From: Marivivens sp.
Lineage (GTDB): Bacteria; Pseudomonadota; Alphaproteobacteria; Rhodobacterales; Rhodobacteraceae
Reading direction: 5' to 3'
Assembly: GCA_024642115.1 (NCBI GenBank)
Contig: JAHEBU010000003.1
Coordinates: 330,144-394,143, forward strand
Length of the DNA: 64,000 nt
Every line of letters starts with the position of its first letter. The stretch's first letter is position 1. Positions 18,538 through 25,425 of this stretch are shown one piece after another. The notes beneath the pieces were generated by a model. That model saw nothing but the letters and a program-made list of their open reading frames with translations. It was not told the DNA's origin and did no database searches. A program made the translations under genes and the position numbers.

Positions 18538-18557
18538 CTGTTTGGCGGCCCCATTCT

Positions 18558-18569
18558 TCACCTTGGTGA
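18558..18569. promoter_or_regulatory. Operator-like dyad TCACC-TT-GGTGA (site 2)
   Basis: A perfect 5-2-5 dyad is the second member of the pair. Site 1 and site 2 together also form a 10-bp inverted repeat (TCACCAAGGT with ACCTTGGTGA). Position and duplication suggest joint control of both divergent transcripts. Confidence 0.55.
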
Positions 18570-18659
18570 GAACACGTTGACATCCCTCGTCCGAGTCGCA
18601 CAAGCTAAATTATCAGTCTATCAATTAAGGCTGACGCCACGCACACAGAGGCTCACGCC

Positions 18660-18914
18660 ATGTATCTCCTTGTTGCAACTCACAGATCCCCCGAATGGGA
18701 AGGCGAAATCGCGCGTGAATTTTTTGAGGAAGTTGCGGCGGCAGAGGCCCGGATGGCACGCTGGGCAAGGTTTGGCGTGGATAGCTTTTGCAACACGCCC
18801 AGCGACATCTGGATCTTTGGGGACGATGGACAGCCGGTGCGGATCTGGGATTGGCGCACGCGCGCCCCGGTTGAAATTGACAGAAAATCCGAGAACACGG
18901 AGCGGCAGGAATGA
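18660..18914 (+). CDS. Small protein of unknown function coupled to cytochrome c
   Basis: The 84-residue protein starts MYLLVATHRSPEWEGEIARE and ends in a basic, acidic-rich tail. It has no signal peptide and no membrane segment. A central acidic helix (FFEEVAAAEARMARWARF) is followed by a short segment, IWIFGDDGQPVRIWDWRTR. I recognise no family. Its stop overlaps the ATG of the triheme cytochrome gene (ATGA), which argues that it is translated. It could be an assembly or regulatory partner of the hydroxylase-cytochrome system. That is inference from position only. Confidence 0.6.
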   Translation: MYLLVATHRSPEWEGEIAREFFEEVAAAEARMARWARFGVDSFCNTPSDIWIFGDDGQPVRIWDWRTRAPVEIDRKSENTERQE

Positions 18915-20170
18915 AGTGGTTATTGACGATCTTTGCCGTCCTGATTGCCCTGTCTGGCGCCGCATGGCTTTGGGCGAATCGAGCCGGAGAGATCGAGGCG
19001 ATTTCGCCTCCGGACGCCGCGGCGTTTGACCCAGCCAAGATCGCTCAGGGTGAAACACTTGCCACATTGGGAGGCTGTGAAAGCTGCCACGGAAACGACT
19101 TGTCCGGCGGCATTGCGCTTGAGACCCCTTTCGGAGCAATCCATTCGACCAATCTGACCCCTGATGCCGACACCGGTATCGGCACATGGTCCGAGATGGC
19201 CTTTGCCCGGGCCATGCGCCAAGGCATCAGCCGCGATGGTCACCTGCTCTATCCGGCGTTCCCATATGACAGTTTCACCAACGTGTCCGACGATGACCTT
19301 TCCGCGCTCTACGCGTTCATGATGTCCCGTCCGGCGGTGGCGAAGGCGCCCGTTGCGAACGGTCTGTCCTTTCCCTTCAACCTTCGACCAGCGATGGCAG
19401 GCTGGAACCTGCTGTTCCTGAACAAAGGCCCCTATGTCCCCGACCCGAACAAAAGCGATAGTTGGAACCGCGGGGCATACATAGCAGAAGGTCTTGGTCA
19501 TTGCGCCTCTTGCCACACGCCGCGAAATGGGTTCGGCGCGCGCGACACCGGCCAGCCCTACGCCGGCGCCCTGATCGAAGGCTGGTTTGCCCCCGCCTTG
19601 AATGCCACGTCGCCCGCCCCGATCCCGTGGGCGTCGGACGCTTTGATGAACTACCTCTACGATGGTTGGGACGCGGACCACGGTATTTCCGCAGGACCGA
19701 TGCAGGACGTTGTAAAACATGTGGGCGCCCTGTCGGAAGACGATATGACGGCACTTGCCGAATATGTCCTGTCGCTTCAATCGGGCCGTGATCCGGCCGA
19801 GGGCAACGCGGCCCGCGCTTTTGCGACCCAAGCAGCCGCTACCGCCGACGCGCCCGAGTTTTCCGAGGGGCAGGCACTGTTCGAAAAAAGTTGCCAGAAC
19901 TGTCACCGCGATGGCACTGACATGGTGCCCCTCGCATTGAGCAGTGCTGTCAATCTGCCGTCCCCGGCGAACCTGATTCATGTGGTCACCGAAGGCATCA
20001 CCCCGTCAGAGAACGCGTATTTCGTAAAGCCAATGCCAGGATTTCCCTTGCTGACCCAGAGCGAAAGGGAAAACTTGGCTCGATACGTCCGCCATCGCTT
20101 TAGCCAAAAGCCGCAGTGGACGGACGTAGATCTTTCAGAAGCTGCAGCGTCAGCGTCAGAAGGTCAGTGA
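18911..20170 (+). CDS. Triheme c-type cytochrome, electron acceptor of the hydroxylase
   Basis: The 419-residue protein has an N-terminal hydrophobic segment (LLTIFAVLIALSGAAWLW) that serves as signal or membrane anchor. Three CxxCH haem sites follow at residues 56-60 (CESCH), 198-202 (CASCH) and 328-332 (CQNCH). It resembles the cytochrome subunits or domains attached to nicotinate dehydrogenase and membrane alcohol/aldehyde dehydrogenases. These pass electrons from the molybdenum enzyme to the respiratory chain. It is divergent from the hydroxylase genes across a spacer with paired operators, and translationally coupled to the small gene before it. Confidence 0.9.
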   Translation: MKWLLTIFAVLIALSGAAWLWANRAGEIEAISPPDAAAFDPAKIAQGETLATLGGCESCHGNDLSGGIALETPFGAIHSTNLTPDADTGIGTWSEMAFARAMRQGISRDGHLLYPAFPYDSFTNVSDDDLSALYAFMMSRPAVAKAPVANGLSFPFNLRPAMAGWNLLFLNKGPYVPDPNKSDSWNRGAYIAEGLGHCASCHTPRNGFGARDTGQPYAGALIEGWFAPALNATSPAPIPWASDALMNYLYDGWDADHGISAGPMQDVVKHVGALSEDDMTALAEYVLSLQSGRDPAEGNAARAFATQAAATADAPEFSEGQALFEKSCQNCHRDGTDMVPLALSSAVNLPSPANLIHVVTEGITPSENAYFVKPMPGFPLLTQSERENLARYVRHRFSQKPQWTDVDLSEAAASASEGQ

Positions 20171-20286
20171 GAGAGTCTCGTCAGAACCGATCCAGCGTGT
20201 CGATCCATTACCGGTTCGCCAGAACCCAAATCGCTGACTTTTCAGGCGAAGATGTCACTTTTATTGGTGGTCGATCAGCAACTTTC

Positions 20287-20940
20287 TTATGTCGCGCCAA
20301 CAATCTCCTTGCGTCGTAGCGGATGCGAGTCCGCGAACGCGGGTAGCTCTAGAAGTCGGTCGGTTAAGTCTTTGAAGCGAGGAAACGGGGTCAAATCGAC
20401 GTCGAAGGGGCCACCAGCGACAGCATGGCTTGTCATGGCAATTTCGGCCAAGCCGACTGTGTCGCCAAAGAGAAAGGGGTTTGGCGGCCGTCGATTGAGT
20501 CGTTCTTCATAGGCCGCCACTCCTTCGGTCAACCAATGTCTTGCCCAAGCCTTTACCGCATCCGGGTCGGCGCCATACTCTTCTGCCAGATGTTTCCGGA
20601 TCCGGGGCACTATCAAAGGATGGGCGTCGGCAATTGTGTTGAGAGCCAGCGCAAGCGCCTCTGCCCGGTCAAACGGATCCGAAGGCAACAATCGATATCC
20701 ACTGCCAGTTCCGTCAAGATAATCAAGGATCGCAAAGGACTGCGTGATGACCCTGCCATCCACCTCGAGGGCGGGAACTGCTGCGTTTGGGTTCAAGGTC
20801 AAGAATTCGTCGCTGAATTGATGCCCTTTGAGCAAGTCATATTCCACCTCCTCGAAGGGCAGACCCATGAGGTTGAGCGCCACACGGACCCGATAGGTAG
20901 CATTTGAACGCCAGTATCCATGGAGCCGCAACCGTGTCAT
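20287..20940 (-). CDS. Glutathione S-transferase, zeta class (maleylacetoacetate/maleylpyruvate isomerase-like)
   Basis: The 217-residue protein shows the thioredoxin-like N-terminal domain of GSTs. LRLHGYWRSNATYRVRVALNL carries the active-site SN pair in place of the usual SSC of zeta enzymes. VPALEVDGRVITQSFAILDYLD binds glutathione, and an all-helical C-terminal domain follows. Zeta GSTs isomerise maleylacetoacetate or maleylpyruvate in aromatic ring degradation. The changed motif leaves the exact reaction open. The start at 20940 has GGAG eight bases upstream. It converges on the cytochrome c gene. An unannotated 405-base stretch lies upstream. Confidence 0.82.
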   Translation of the reverse strand: MTRLRLHGYWRSNATYRVRVALNLMGLPFEEVEYDLLKGHQFSDEFLTLNPNAAVPALEVDGRVITQSFAILDYLDGTGSGYRLLPSDPFDRAEALALALNTIADAHPLIVPRIRKHLAEEYGADPDAVKAWARHWLTEGVAAYEERLNRRPPNPFLFGDTVGLAEIAMTSHAVAGGPFDVDLTPFPRFKDLTDRLLELPAFADSHPLRRKEIVGAT

Positions 20941-21345
20941 CGAAATATCTCCGTTGCCTATGTGAATGGAACTAACGGCCATTCAGATAAGTATTGATCG
21001 GTCTAGAAGGGCAGGACGCAAGTTCTAAGTGATCTGATCGCCAGATGGTGCCGGAATGGCGGCTTTGGTTTGATAGGGAGGACCGGCTCAACGCTCCGAC
21101 GCATATGGACGGACAAGGCGCCGGATCCCGGCCCTTGGCGCAGCTTCGTGGCCGTCGAATACCAACCATCGAAGGGTCAACTAATTCAACAACTGCCGTC
21201 TGATTGAGCCTATCAGGAACATCCTGCCCGCAGAGTCCGAGGCCAACGACCACGCAGATCTGGAATCTGAACCCATCGCCGCATAGCTCAGGTCAATCAG
21301 CCTCCGGCAAATTCGGCGCGGTTCAGTCCGATCGCACGCTGAAAG
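20941..21345. other. 405-base intergenic stretch inside the island, no gene seen
   Basis: Between the GST and the metallo-hydrolase I find no frame with family similarity, no tRNA and no clear terminator. A 93-codon frame on the minus strand has poor codon character and no ribosome site. The segment must hold the promoter of the GST gene and may be debris of an earlier insertion. Confidence 0.5.
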
Positions 21346-22230
21346 CTAGACACGCACCTGGTAGCTCACCGGCTCCCAGCGGTAACTGTCAGCGGTTCGC
21401 TCCACATAGCCCAAGGACGGGAACGGCATATGATGCCCGATGACGGGTATCGCGTCAGTCGCGACCATGTCGAGCACGCGTTTGCGTGCCGCGATCGCAA
21501 GGTCGGAGTCGTCATCGAAGAATACCTTAGCCTCGGGCACTTGCAGCGAGAAGACATAGTGGTTGGCCAGATCACCCCAAAGCAGGACCTGTTTGCCGCC
21601 GCTTTCCACCATGAACATCATGTGCCCGACGGAGTGCCCGTAGGCCTCGATTGATGTGATTCCGGATGCGACCCTGTCGCCCGGTGCGAGAAATGTCATC
21701 TGGTCGGCCAATGGCACGATAAGGTCGAGAAACATCTCGCGGTTGGCGGCGCGGCTTGCCGGGATCCGGGCCCCTGATTTCCATTCGTCAAACTCGACCT
21801 GCCCAATCGCGTAGCGCGCATTTGGAAAAGCTGGCGCACCGTCAATGGTGACACCCAGAATGTGATCCGGGTGCACATGGCTGAAGACGACGAGGTCCAC
21901 ATCCTCGGGGGCATATCCCGCTGCGGCCATCCGTTTGCGCAGCAGACCTGTGTTGGCACTGGGCCCCTTGGCACCAAAGCCCACGTCGAACAGGACGAGT
22001 TCCTTGCCAGTATTCACAAGGGTTGGCACGAAGGGATGTTCAAACCGATCTACCGGCACATGGGCCGCCGCCCCCAGGGCCGCGATTTCGGCGGCGTCGC
22101 GATCCAGACAGAACGGTGGTTTGACGGCATCGCGCAAGACCGTCCCATCGAGGACCGTTGTCACCTCGAATTCGCCGAGTGCAAGGCGGTTGACGGTTGC
22201 GAAATGTGCGCCCTGCATGGCTGCGGTCAT
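21346..22230 (-). CDS. MBL-fold metallo-hydrolase
   Basis: The 294-residue protein is a metallo-beta-lactamase-fold hydrolase. It carries the zinc motif HVHPDH at residues 118-123, the strand LVLFDVGFGAKGPSANTG before it, and later histidines in SIEAYGHSVGHMMF and LLWGDLANHY, and in PVIGHHMPFPSLG. It has no signal peptide. Relatives include lactonases and other hydrolases of quorum-sensing or aromatic-catabolic pathways; the substrate is unknown. The ATG at 22230 has an AAGGA ribosome site seven bases upstream. It is divergent from the alpha/beta hydrolase across 149 bases. Confidence 0.85.
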   Translation of the reverse strand: MTAAMQGAHFATVNRLALGEFEVTTVLDGTVLRDAVKPPFCLDRDAAEIAALGAAAHVPVDRFEHPFVPTLVNTGKELVLFDVGFGAKGPSANTGLLRKRMAAAGYAPEDVDLVVFSHVHPDHILGVTIDGAPAFPNARYAIGQVEFDEWKSGARIPASRAANREMFLDLIVPLADQMTFLAPGDRVASGITSIEAYGHSVGHMMFMVESGGKQVLLWGDLANHYVFSLQVPEAKVFFDDDSDLAIAARKRVLDMVATDAIPVIGHHMPFPSLGYVERTADSYRWEPVSYQVRV

Positions 22231-22379
22231 GATCTGTCCTTCCAAAACCTCGCCCGATGTTTGACCGGAACGTGGGGCGCTGCTCAAGCAGATTTGCCCG
22301 CGCTGGACCATTTGTCTCTGGACCTTGGGATCGACTTCACATCTTTTCGGGCGGCGAAACGCACCGCGAAAGGCAAGCT

Positions 22380-23099
22380 ATGGACCCGAATGAAACGGCA
22401 CGCCCCGGCATATTGATGATCGCGGGCTTCGGTGACAATGCCAGCATGTTCGCGGGGCTTGCGGACACGGACCTTGCCCGAAGGTATGATCTTCTTCCTT
22501 ATGATCTGCCGGGTTTTGGAGCCCCGCCGCTGGAGGGGGAAACGACGATTGACGCCTTGGCAGACGCGTTGGTGGCTGAGGCGCGACGGACAGGGGCACA
22601 AATCGTTCTTGCCCATTCGGTGGCGTCCATAATCGCATCTGTCGCATTGAGCAAAGACGGCCCGCTTGAGATGATCTTGTCGGTTGAAGGCAACATCACC
22701 GCCGACGATGCCTATTTCTCGGGAACCGCAGCAAACTACGAGGACCCGGCGACCTTTCGCGCGGCATTTCTGGCGCGCCTCGCCGAAAAGGCCCAAGGGT
22801 CATCCATATACGCGCGATACCGCGACAACGTGGCCAAGGCCGACCCCAAGGCTCTGTGGCAGCTTGGCCGGGACGCGCGTCGCTTTTCAGATGCACGACA
22901 CCCGGGCGAGGTTCTGGTTGCGTCGGGAAAGGTATCCTATCTTTATGACGACCCGAATTGCCCGAAAAGCACGCTTGACTGGCTACAGTCCCATGACATC
23001 GACAAGCGCCGGCTTTTTGGGGCGTCACACTGGCCCAGCATCGACGTGCCAGACGTGCTGTCCACAGAATGCGTGAACGCGATCACTGATCTGAAATAG
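22380..23099 (+). CDS. Alpha/beta-hydrolase-fold protein
   Basis: The 239-residue protein has the alpha/beta hydrolase layout. ILMIAGFGDNASMFAGL forms the oxyanion strand-loop, YDLLPYDLPGFGAPP follows, the nucleophile serine lies in LAHSVASIIASVAL, and a late histidine lies in GASHWPSIDVPD. The nucleophile elbow reads A-H-S-V-A instead of G-x-S-x-G, which is uncommon but found in active members. The start at 22380 is preceded by AAAGG; the frame is open further upstream without support. It is probably regulated together with the divergent metallo-hydrolase. Function in an island catabolic route is inference. Confidence 0.78.
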   Translation: MDPNETARPGILMIAGFGDNASMFAGLADTDLARRYDLLPYDLPGFGAPPLEGETTIDALADALVAEARRTGAQIVLAHSVASIIASVALSKDGPLEMILSVEGNITADDAYFSGTAANYEDPATFRAAFLARLAEKAQGSSIYARYRDNVAKADPKALWQLGRDARRFSDARHPGEVLVASGKVSYLYDDPNCPKSTLDWLQSHDIDKRRLFGASHWPSIDVPDVLSTECVNAITDLK

Positions 23100-23375
23100 C
23101 TCCCCAGCACTTGCCCGGCCAAACAAGTCTTCATCATGGATAATGTGACGATCACTGCCCAACAGCAGCCTTAGCCGTGCATCCAGCGATGGTGCATACT
23201 GTGCCGCGGCGCTGTGATCCGAGTTTAGAATGTGCTGGACGATGCCCAAAAGACCGCTTCGACGGATCCGAGCCGCAGCATGCTACTCTTCCTCGCACCC
23301 GCGATGAACGAGTGCTTTCCGCCCTTTGTCTCGATCTTGGACCTGTCACGCATTCGTGCCGCCCCAAGTGCTCGT

Positions 23376-23465
23376 TCAAGCAACCTTCCGTTCGAAGGTG
23401 ACGGGGCCTTTCCAGCCCAGTGCTGAATGGCGCCGACGTGGATCATAGAACCCGTTGATGTTTTC
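23376..23465 (-). pseudogene. C-terminal remnant of an IS3-family transposase
   Basis: A minus-strand frame reads INGFYDPRRRHSALGWKGP then VTFERKVA and a TGA stop. This is the conserved end of the integrase-type (rve) domain of IS3-family OrfB proteins. Only about 28 codons remain. It joins the truncated integrase at about 23465 in a different frame, so an insertion and deletion probably cut the integrase here. The rest of 23100-23375 shows no gene I can support. Confidence 0.75.
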
Positions 23466-23958
23466 CGAGCTCGGCCAGCTTGGTCTTCCGCGCCATTGCC
23501 GATATCTCACCTGCACTCTTCGCAACCATCGGTTCCAGCGTCGCATTCAATATACTGAGCGCGTCGATCCCCTTGATTTCGGCCCGATCAACGCGGCCAA
23601 TGAGTTCAATCCAGGCAGCCGCGATTTCCGGTTCGCCAGGCATCTGTGCTCGCTCAGCATCGTCACGCGCCAGCACGGTTATGTAGTGATCCCATAGAGC
23701 ATGTTCGCCGTCCGAGCCGAAAAGTGCACGGCGAGTCCAAAGATCATCGAAATCCCGTTGCCGCGCCGCGATTACTGGCCAGAGCCGACGCTTCGCTTCC
23801 GCCTCGTCCGTGGTCTTGAGAGAGGCGTTTCTGGTCTGCGTTCCCAAGATAGCCACCAGATCGAGTGGGACAGCAGGCCGAGCATAGTAGACCGAGCCAC
23901 GCTTGCTAGGATAAAAAATGCGCATCACGAAGAGCTCTTGGGTCTTGCTCCGGCGCAC
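23443..23958 (-). pseudogene. Truncated tyrosine-type site-specific integrase (N-terminal part)
   Basis: About 160-171 residues remain. The start MRIFYPSKRGSVYYARPAVP and the DEAEAKRRLWPVIAARQRDFDDL region match the N-terminal domain of phage and island integrases. The C-terminal catalytic domain with its R-H-R-Y residues is missing. The reading frame changes into IS3 transposase sequence at its 3' end. An ATG at 23925 is an alternative start. The gene begins about 90 bases inside the right attachment repeat and reads away from it, as expected for an integrase at the end of its own island. It should be inactive. Confidence 0.75.
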
Positions 23959-24043
23959 CCGCCCAGACTACGATTTTCATCATTAGATTTTTACTATCAT
24001 ACACCTAATTTAAAACATGGGGTTGGTTCAAACCGGGTTCTGT

Positions 24044-24060
24044 TCCTCTCACTCCGACCA
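24044..24060 (+). repeat. Right attachment repeat (attR)
   Basis: TCCTCTCACTCCGACCA repeats the last 17 bases of the tRNA-Pro gene exactly. The preceding eight bases match at GGTTC and then diverge. It lies eight bases before the stop codon of the convergent PLP enzyme gene. The preceding 80 bases are AT-rich and hold no gene. Confidence 0.85.
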
Positions 24061-24067
24061 TTTCCCG

Positions 24068-25213
24068 TCAGACCCGCGCGGACGTGACCGCCCCCGCAAA
24101 ATCGGCCCAAAGGTCATCGGCTGTCTCAAGCCCCAGCGACAGGCGCACGACCTGCGCCGAGACGCCAAAGCGGTGGGCGGCGTTGTGTTCCGGTCCGCTG
24201 GCCAGCGCGGCACGAACGGGCATCACAAGGCTTTCGAACCCGCCCCAACTGACCCCCAGATGAAACAGGGACAGCCCGTCGCACAGTCGGGGAATATCGA
24301 CCGATCCGTCAAATTCCACAGACAACAGGCCCGACCGCCCCGTCAACCCCGGCACGACATTCGGCCCGGGTGCATTGACCCGCACCACCCCCGGCAGTCC
24401 GGCAAGCCGGTCCACGAACAGGTCCGCCGTCGCCTGATGCGCCCGCATCCGGACCGGCAGGGTCCGCAAGCCACGCGTGAGCAAGAACGCCTCGGCCGGG
24501 GCGAGTTTGGCGCCCAGAAGCGGCAGCGTCAGCCCCCGGATCGCGTCGATATGCGCCTGCGACGACACGACCACCCCCGCCACCACATCCGAATGACCGC
24601 CGATGTATTTCGAGGCCGAGTGCAAGACCACGTCGATCCCCAGCCGCAGCGGATTTTGAAAAACCGACGTTGCCCAGGAATTGTCGATCACCGTCAGACA
24701 ACCGTGCCTGCGGGCATGGTCCGCCACGCGGGGCAGGTTCATTGGCTGGAACACCACCGAATTGGGGCTTTCCAGATAGGCCAGCCGGACGCCCGCCAGC
24801 AGTTCAGGGTCGTGCTCGAACGCCTTGACTGGATGATAACTCACCTCGACCCCGAAGGGGCGCAGCATCCGTTCACAGAACCGGTAGGCGTCGGGATAGA
24901 CATGTTCGACACAGGCAATCCGGTCGCCGGGCCGGACAAAGGCAAGTACGGTGCCTGAAATCGCAGCCATTCCGCTGGCGAATCCCACGGCGGCGTCGCC
25001 CCCTTCGGCCTGCGCCATCAGCGCCTCGAACGCGGCGACGGTCGGGTTGGTCACGCGGGTATAGATCGGGCCGCCGCTGCGTCCGGTCATGCGATCCTCG
25101 AACGCCGCATAGTTTGGAAAGGTGAACAGCGAAGTCTGCACGATGGGGGGCGTGACCGACCCATCCTCGGCCCAGGCGGCGGCAAGCAGGGTATCGAGGG
25201 TGGGATCGGTCAT
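24068..25213 (-). CDS. Cystathionine gamma-synthase/beta-lyase-family PLP enzyme
   Basis: The 381-residue protein is a Cys/Met metabolism PLP enzyme of fold type I. It shows PPIVQTSLFTFPNYAAFEDR, YTRVTNPTVAAFEALMAQ, the PLP-phosphate loop FASGMAAISGTVLAF, and the PLP lysine in SASKYIGGHSDVVAG, followed by the conserved RGLRTLPVRM. It acts on homocysteine, cystathionine or an acylated homoserine; which of these is not decidable from the motifs seen. It is the first core gene after the island, and its stop codon is eight bases from the attR repeat. A small gap separates it from ccoS upstream. Confidence 0.87.
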   Translation of the reverse strand: MTDPTLDTLLAAAWAEDGSVTPPIVQTSLFTFPNYAAFEDRMTGRSGGPIYTRVTNPTVAAFEALMAQAEGGDAAVGFASGMAAISGTVLAFVRPGDRIACVEHVYPDAYRFCERMLRPFGVEVSYHPVKAFEHDPELLAGVRLAYLESPNSVVFQPMNLPRVADHARRHGCLTVIDNSWATSVFQNPLRLGIDVVLHSASKYIGGHSDVVAGVVVSSQAHIDAIRGLTLPLLGAKLAPAEAFLLTRGLRTLPVRMRAHQATADLFVDRLAGLPGVVRVNAPGPNVVPGLTGRSGLLSVEFDGSVDIPRLCDGLSLFHLGVSWGGFESLVMPVRAALASGPEHNAAHRFGVSAQVVRLSLGLETADDLWADFAGAVTSARV

Positions 25214-25263
25214 GGCGGCCTCCGGTTACGGCAATCCCATCGGGGGCCGCGCCGGGGCGGTTG

Positions 25264-25425
25264 TCAATCCTGCGGCGGGGCGTCGTCGTAATCGTCGCGC
25301 AGGATGCGGGCGGCGTCCCCGTCGGGGTCGTCGTATTGGTCGGACCGCATGGTCCACCAGAATCCCAGCAGGCCCACGCCACCCAGCACCAGCGACACCG
25401 GGATTAGAATGCCAAGTATGGTCAT
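25264..25425 (-). CDS. ccoS: Cbb3-type oxidase assembly protein CcoS
   Basis: The 53-residue protein starts MTILGILIPVSLVLGGVGLL and continues GFWWTMRSDQYDDPDGDAAR, the standard CcoS/FixS pattern: one membrane helix followed by an acidic tail with the DQYDD box. CcoS is needed to mature the cbb3 cytochrome oxidase, in concert with the copper ATPase CcoI. Its ATG overlaps the ccoI stop by four bases (ATGA). It is the last gene of ccoGHIS. Confidence 0.93.
   Translation of the reverse strand: MTILGILIPVSLVLGGVGLLGFWWTMRSDQYDDPDGDAARILRDDYDDAPPQD

Larger units (their letters stand above)
7504..24060. mobile_element. Genomic island integrated at tRNA-Pro(CGG), probably immobilised
   Basis: The segment is bounded by the 17-base direct repeat of the tRNA-Pro 3' end. 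At its right end it carries the N-terminal part of a tyrosine integrase that reads inward from the repeat. Its ends (7504-8060 and 23100-24060) look visibly richer in A+T than the core on either side. The cargo is a sugar ABC transporter with a ROK regulator, an MFS protein, a molybdenum hydroxylase with cytochrome c, a GST, an MBL-fold hydrolase and an alpha/beta hydrolase. Without it the tRNA would lie eight bases from the end of the PLP enzyme gene at 24068. The broken integrase suggests the island can no longer excise by itself. Confidence 0.8.

Noticed and set aside
18577..18611. Sigma-70 promoter with TTGACA ahead of the small-protein/cytochrome genes
   Set aside because: No acceptable -10 element lies 16-18 bases downstream; the nearest TAAATT is 23 bases away.
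20972..21253. 93-codon minus-strand frame inside the 405-base spacer
   Set aside because: No family resemblance, weak codon character and no ribosome binding site.
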